NCBI RefSeq assembly: GCF_900107745.1
Contig: NZ_FNRO01000025.1
Span: forward strand, 1 to 64,000
DNA length: 64,000 bases
Source: Variovorax sp. YR216
Lineage (GTDB): Bacteria; Pseudomonadota; Gammaproteobacteria; Burkholderiales; Burkholderiaceae_C
Direction of reading: 5' to 3'
A model generated the notes under the pieces. It had not been told where the DNA came from and searched no databases. It was given only the letters and a program-made list of their open reading frames with translations. Made by a program: the position numbers and the translations under genes. Shown piece after piece: positions 61,601 to 64,000 of the stretch (the stretch's first letter is position 1; every line of letters starts with the position of its first letter).

Positions 61601-63721
61601 ACGAAGATCATCCTCAACTGGGCCCGCGCGTTGCAGGGCACGACCCTCGGGCCGATGTCGTTGTCCGACGAAGCGATCGACGAGGACGCCTACCTTCGCG
61701 TGTACCGCGACAACCCGTTCTTTTCGACTGTCCACGCCGTGGCGAAGCTGCACGTCTGCTGCATGCTCGGCACCCCTGCGCAGGCACTGGCGGCAGCGCG
61801 CGTGGCGGGGGCGACGGTGCACCATGTCGCCGGCACGGTGTGGCCCCTCGTCTACGAATTCTGGAGTGCGATCGCGCTGGCCGCTGGTCATGCCGATGCG
61901 GACGATGAGGAACGCCGGGCGGGGTTGGCCCGGATCGCCCAGGCGCGTGTGTCGTTCGACGGTCTGGCAGTGCACTGCGCCGAGAATTTTCGCTGCCCCG
62001 CACTGCTGCTTGCTGCCGAACTCCTCCGCATCGAAGGCCGCGAACGAGAAGCGATCGAGCACTATGAGCAGGCGATCGAATACGCGGCCGGGCAGCCCGG
62101 CATGCTTCAGCAGCTCGCGCTGGCCAACGAGCTCCATGCACGATGTCGTCTCGCGCGCAGTGAGATGAAGCTGGCGGGCCTGTTCATGGCACAGGCGCGC
62201 GCTTGCTACGGGCGGTGGGGCGCCGCGGCGAAGGTCGGGCAGCTCGATCGGATGTATCCCGGACTGCTGCGCGACGAGACGATGGCTTCGCACGATGCGC
62301 CTGCGCCAGCACCGATATCCGTCGCACCGGCGCGGAACGTTCCCGAGGTCGACCTTGACCTGGACAGCGTGATGAAGGCCGCCCATGCGATCGCCGGCGA
62401 GGTCGAGTTGGACGGGCTGCTCGCGCGCCTCATGCGCATTGCGATCGAGAACGCGGGCGCCGAACGCGGCTGCCTGGTTCTCGAACGCGATGGCGACTCC
62501 GTGGTCTACGCCGCCGATCCCGATCCGCTGCAGACGGCGCAGTGGGCCATGGCACCCGGCACGTCGCTGGCCGCATCGCGCACCCTGCCTGCGAGCATCG
62601 TCAACTACGTGCGGCGCACCGCGGAGAGCGTTGTGTTGGCCGACGCCGCCGCGGACGATCGATACGGCGGCGATCCCTACCTGATGCGCCACAGGCCGCG
62701 ATCGGTCATGTGCGTGGCGGTGCAGAAGCAGGGACGGATGGTCGGCGTTCTCTACCTGGAGAACAGCGTGCTCGCGGGCGCCTTCACGGCCGACCGCATT
62801 CGGGTCGTGCGCATGCTCGCGACCCAGGCCGCCATCGCGCTGGAGAACGCGCGGCTGTTCGAAGGGCTGAAGCGCGAGGTCGGCGAGCATCGCGATGCAC
62901 GCCAGCAACTCGGTGAGGCGCTGGCTCAGGTCGAGCGGCTGAAGGAGGACCTGGAGGCTGAGAACGTCTACCTGCGCAGTGAACTGATCGCCAATGTCTC
63001 GCACGACCTGCGCTCGCCGCTCGTTTCGCTGCGCGGCTATCTGGAGATGTTGGCACTGAAGGGCGACGAGTTGCCGCCCGCGACGCGGCACGGTTACATC
63101 GAGATCGCGCTGCGCCAGTGCAAGTATCTCGCGACCCTGATCGACGAACTGTTCGAGCTCGCGCGGCTTGACTTCAAGGGCCTGGCGCTCGAACGCGAGG
63201 TTTTCCAGCTGTCCGAACTGGCCGTTGACGTGCTGCAGAAGTTCCAGTTGGCGGCCGATCGCGCGGAGGTGATGCTGCGGGTCGAGGCCGCGCACGCGCT
63301 GCCACCGGTCGATGCCGACCTGGGTCTTGTCGAGCGTGTGCTCGACAACCTGATCGGCAACGCGCTGAAGCACACCCCGGCCGGCGGCTCGGTGAGCGTG
63401 AGACTGCGCGTCGAAGGCGAGCGCGTGATCGCGAACGTCGCAGACTCCGGCCGCGGTATTCCGCAGGCCGAGCTGCCCCGCGTCTTCGATCGCTTCTATC
63501 GCGGAGGCGAGGGCCGCGACGATGCATCGGGCGGCGCCGGGCTGGGCCTCGCGATCGCCCGGCGGATCGTCGAGCTTCACGGCTGCCAGATCGCCGTGGA
63601 GAGTCGGGCGGGCGAGGGCAGCTGCTTTTCGTTCGGTCTGCCGGTGGCACGACCCCAGGCGCCTCAGGAGGCTGGCACACCCGCTGGCGATGCATCTGCG
63701 CGCAGCCGCGCCAGCGCCTGA
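58643..63721 (+). CDS. Kinase-like/AAA-type ATPase/GAF/histidine kinase hybrid
   Basis: 1692 residues. Residues up to about 210 resemble the C-lobe of a Ser/Thr kinase (VYASPEHTGRMERAPDHRSD), but the ATP-binding N-lobe is missing and the HRD and DFG motifs are altered (HNG, IDIGD). At about 222 starts the ATPase domain: LYGREQEI, GYPGIGKTALIH (Walker A), VFLDDLQWAD (Walker B). A long TPR-like helical region follows. From about 1242 a GAF domain, then HisKA with LIANVSHDLRSPL (about 1446) and HATPase with NLIGNALKHTPAG and GAGLGLAIARRIV. This layout is known from multi-domain signalling proteins; the signal is unknown. Confidence 0.92.
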   Translation: MNPDTGLSDPPAAGGVPLSELATAGPMPLRRVLAFGIELASALAALHRCGMVHNGVRPEAVLCDPVGERAWLIDIGDMCGRASAPAASMPAVRLVYASPEHTGRMERAPDHRSDLYALGVVLYELLVGAPPFRSADALELIHAHIARTPRAPIDIDPSLPLPVSQIVMKLMAKAPEERYQSATALADDLAICQREWAARHRIDPFALGRRDIDERLSILPRLYGREQEIAVLRAAFEHARDGRAGASMLLVSGYPGIGKTALIHELFKPIVREQGYFVSGKFDQVARSVPFGALIQALRGLVRQMLTESEDRLDALRGSLGNALGANGGVLAEVVPEIEFIIGKQPLPVPLGAAETLNRFQRVFQNFVAAVAQPGHPLVVFLDDLQWADAATLSLLEPMLTSADIRGVLLVGACRDNDLGGAQRLTRALDGLEAAGVEVRRVVLEPLRLADLGALIRDTLLADPADAQPLARLLFEKTGGNPFFVVQFLRMLVRDGHLRFDETLGCWAYQIEAIASAPLADDVVDLVTRNIRRLSHRSQYALTLAACIGNSFDQRTLALISEQPFPEVAEDLAGAAAEGLIVPVAARDGDAEPVHAFLHDRVQQAAYAMIPEERKPMLHLRIGRLLLSRATPHEVDQGLFDIVHHLNRGSGLIGSAQEKLEVARLDLNAGRKAKSSTAHEAALDFFQAGIGLLAEEHWQSDYVLCFALHLEAAESLYLCGRYETAHQQYELLLQRAATDIDRARVHRLRSVQYEHTSRYADALANTRAGLALFDVSLPESAAEKEHALAREMDLIASLLGERDIVSLVDLPVMNDPKILIVMSMLTDIWASTFILGDPTLARLISATMVRLSLEHGNIEESAYGYVTHAITVGPVRGDYRGAYAFGKLALAVNHRFEDSRRRAKIYQQFHAHVNFWRQPWASCIPYAREACRSGLESGDFLYAAYGAGTELWSAILATQDLAEFVREYTPNVALIHRLKNQGFADSTKIILNWARALQGTTLGPMSLSDEAIDEDAYLRVYRDNPFFSTVHAVAKLHVCCMLGTPAQALAAARVAGATVHHVAGTVWPLVYEFWSAIALAAGHADADDEERRAGLARIAQARVSFDGLAVHCAENFRCPALLLAAELLRIEGREREAIEHYEQAIEYAAGQPGMLQQLALANELHARCRLARSEMKLAGLFMAQARACYGRWGAAAKVGQLDRMYPGLLRDETMASHDAPAPAPISVAPARNVPEVDLDLDSVMKAAHAIAGEVELDGLLARLMRIAIENAGAERGCLVLERDGDSVVYAADPDPLQTAQWAMAPGTSLAASRTLPASIVNYVRRTAESVVLADAAADDRYGGDPYLMRHRPRSVMCVAVQKQGRMVGVLYLENSVLAGAFTADRIRVVRMLATQAAIALENARLFEGLKREVGEHRDARQQLGEALAQVERLKEDLEAENVYLRSELIANVSHDLRSPLVSLRGYLEMLALKGDELPPATRHGYIEIALRQCKYLATLIDELFELARLDFKGLALEREVFQLSELAVDVLQKFQLAADRAEVMLRVEAAHALPPVDADLGLVERVLDNLIGNALKHTPAGGSVSVRLRVEGERVIANVADSGRGIPQAELPRVFDRFYRGGEGRDDASGGAGLGLAIARRIVELHGCQIAVESRAGEGSCFSFGLPVARPQAPQEAGTPAGDASARSRASA

Positions 63722-64000
63722 ATCCGTTCGAGTTCGGCGGCCGCGCGCGCGAGAAAGATGCGGTAAACGGAATCGACCAGTATCTCGTCGCCCAGCGAGG
63801 TGCGATGGCGGAACGCGAGGTGGCCGAGCGTGCGACCATCGCTCGCGATGATCGGCATCCCCAGATAGGCTTCCCAGCCCGCTTCCCGGGGAAACATCTG
63901 CGCAAGGCCGCTGCGATGGAAACATGCGCTCCCGTCCTGAACGACGGTCTCGCAGGGCGTGCCGGCCAAGGCGAATTCGAAGTTGTCGTGCAGGCTGCCT
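63664..64000 (-). CDS. GAF-domain protein, 5' part outside the window
   Basis: The frame is open at the right edge. It reads LAGTPCETVVQDGSACFHRS, AYLGMPIIASDGRTLGHLAF, YRIFLARAAAELERI, the second half of a GAF domain. It overlaps the last 58 bases of the convergent hybrid kinase gene. Probably the C-terminal end of a sensor or the N-terminal domain of a longer protein read from outside. Confidence 0.7.
   Translation of the reverse strand, partial: GSLHDNFEFALAGTPCETVVQDGSACFHRSGLAQMFPREAGWEAYLGMPIIASDGRTLGHLAFRHRTSLGDEILVDSVYRIFLARAAAELERIQALARLRADASPAGVPAS

Noticed and set aside
61031-63925. 964-codon open frame on the minus strand
   Set aside because: It is opposite the hybrid kinase, whose domains are unmistakable; the long antisense frame is an effect of high GC at third positions.
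1-64000. tRNA or rRNA genes, group II introns, full insertion sequences
   Set aside because: No transposase frames with DDE motifs, reverse transcriptase, or tRNA-like cloverleaf with GGTTCGAATC were recognised on either strand.

Overview
The window looks like part of a large GC-rich betaproteobacterial replicon, most likely Burkholderiales (Comamonadaceae/Variovorax-like). The clues are an H-NS protein with the betaproteobacterial WxGxGxxPxWL motif, a pentapeptide MXKDX protein, a TrpX-type binding protein, a DUF3701 integrase and the general codon use. Host and replicon type (megaplasmid, chromid or integrated plasmid) are inferences. No rRNA, tRNA or CRISPR array was seen.

Region 1 (0-21.6 kb) is an accessory zone of mostly single, short, unrelated genes on both strands. 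It holds a hipBA toxin-antitoxin pair, FmdB zinc ribbon, 2H phosphoesterase, SDR oxidoreductase, TfoX-N protein, SLOG protein, GNAT acetyltransferase, two NTF2-like proteins, a compact tyrosine recombinase, a DUF6155 protein, an H-NS with two DNA-binding heads, a DUF6790 membrane protein and a TrpX-type binding protein. A recurring roughly 30-bp sequence lies between many of these genes. Several are broken (cupin, macro domain, a frameshifted gene at 21.1-21.5 kb). The most striking gene is a DUF4157 protein carrying a GIY-YIG nuclease-like domain (18996-21023), a candidate exported nuclease toxin.

Region 2 (21.6-49 kb) is a plasmid backbone. It opens with an R388-like oriT between a TrwA-like gene and a stbABC-like operon, but no relaxase or coupling protein follows. 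Then come ssb, a methylase-like gene, DUF932, hicB, a zeta-type toxin pair and a long ParB-like protein. The core replicon is a Rep_3-type initiator (38197-39549), a seven-iteron origin (39658-39939), parA, parB and a centromere of four tandem ~146-bp units carrying nine GTAGTACSGTACTAC palindromes. A DUF3701 integrase and a YjjJ-type HipA kinase close the block. Perfect IHF-consensus sites lie at oriT, at oriV and upstream of the integrase. Three intergenic elements with a shared core and self-complementary arms sit 5' of three minus-strand operons.

The backbone is crowded with toxin-antitoxin loci in which several toxins are dead (hicA remnant, vapBC fusion remnant, vapC with two Trp-to-stop changes, fitAB remnant) while HicB and the Phd antitoxin remain open.

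Region 3 (49-64 kb) looks chromosomal: a ClC channel, a decayed methyltransferase, an MXKDX protein, a Tat-exported molybdenum oxidoreductase with its cytochrome b partner, a divergent OmpR-type two-component system, a mercuric-reductase-like flavoprotein, an intact cupin, and a 1692-residue kinase-like/AAA/GAF/histidine-kinase hybrid.
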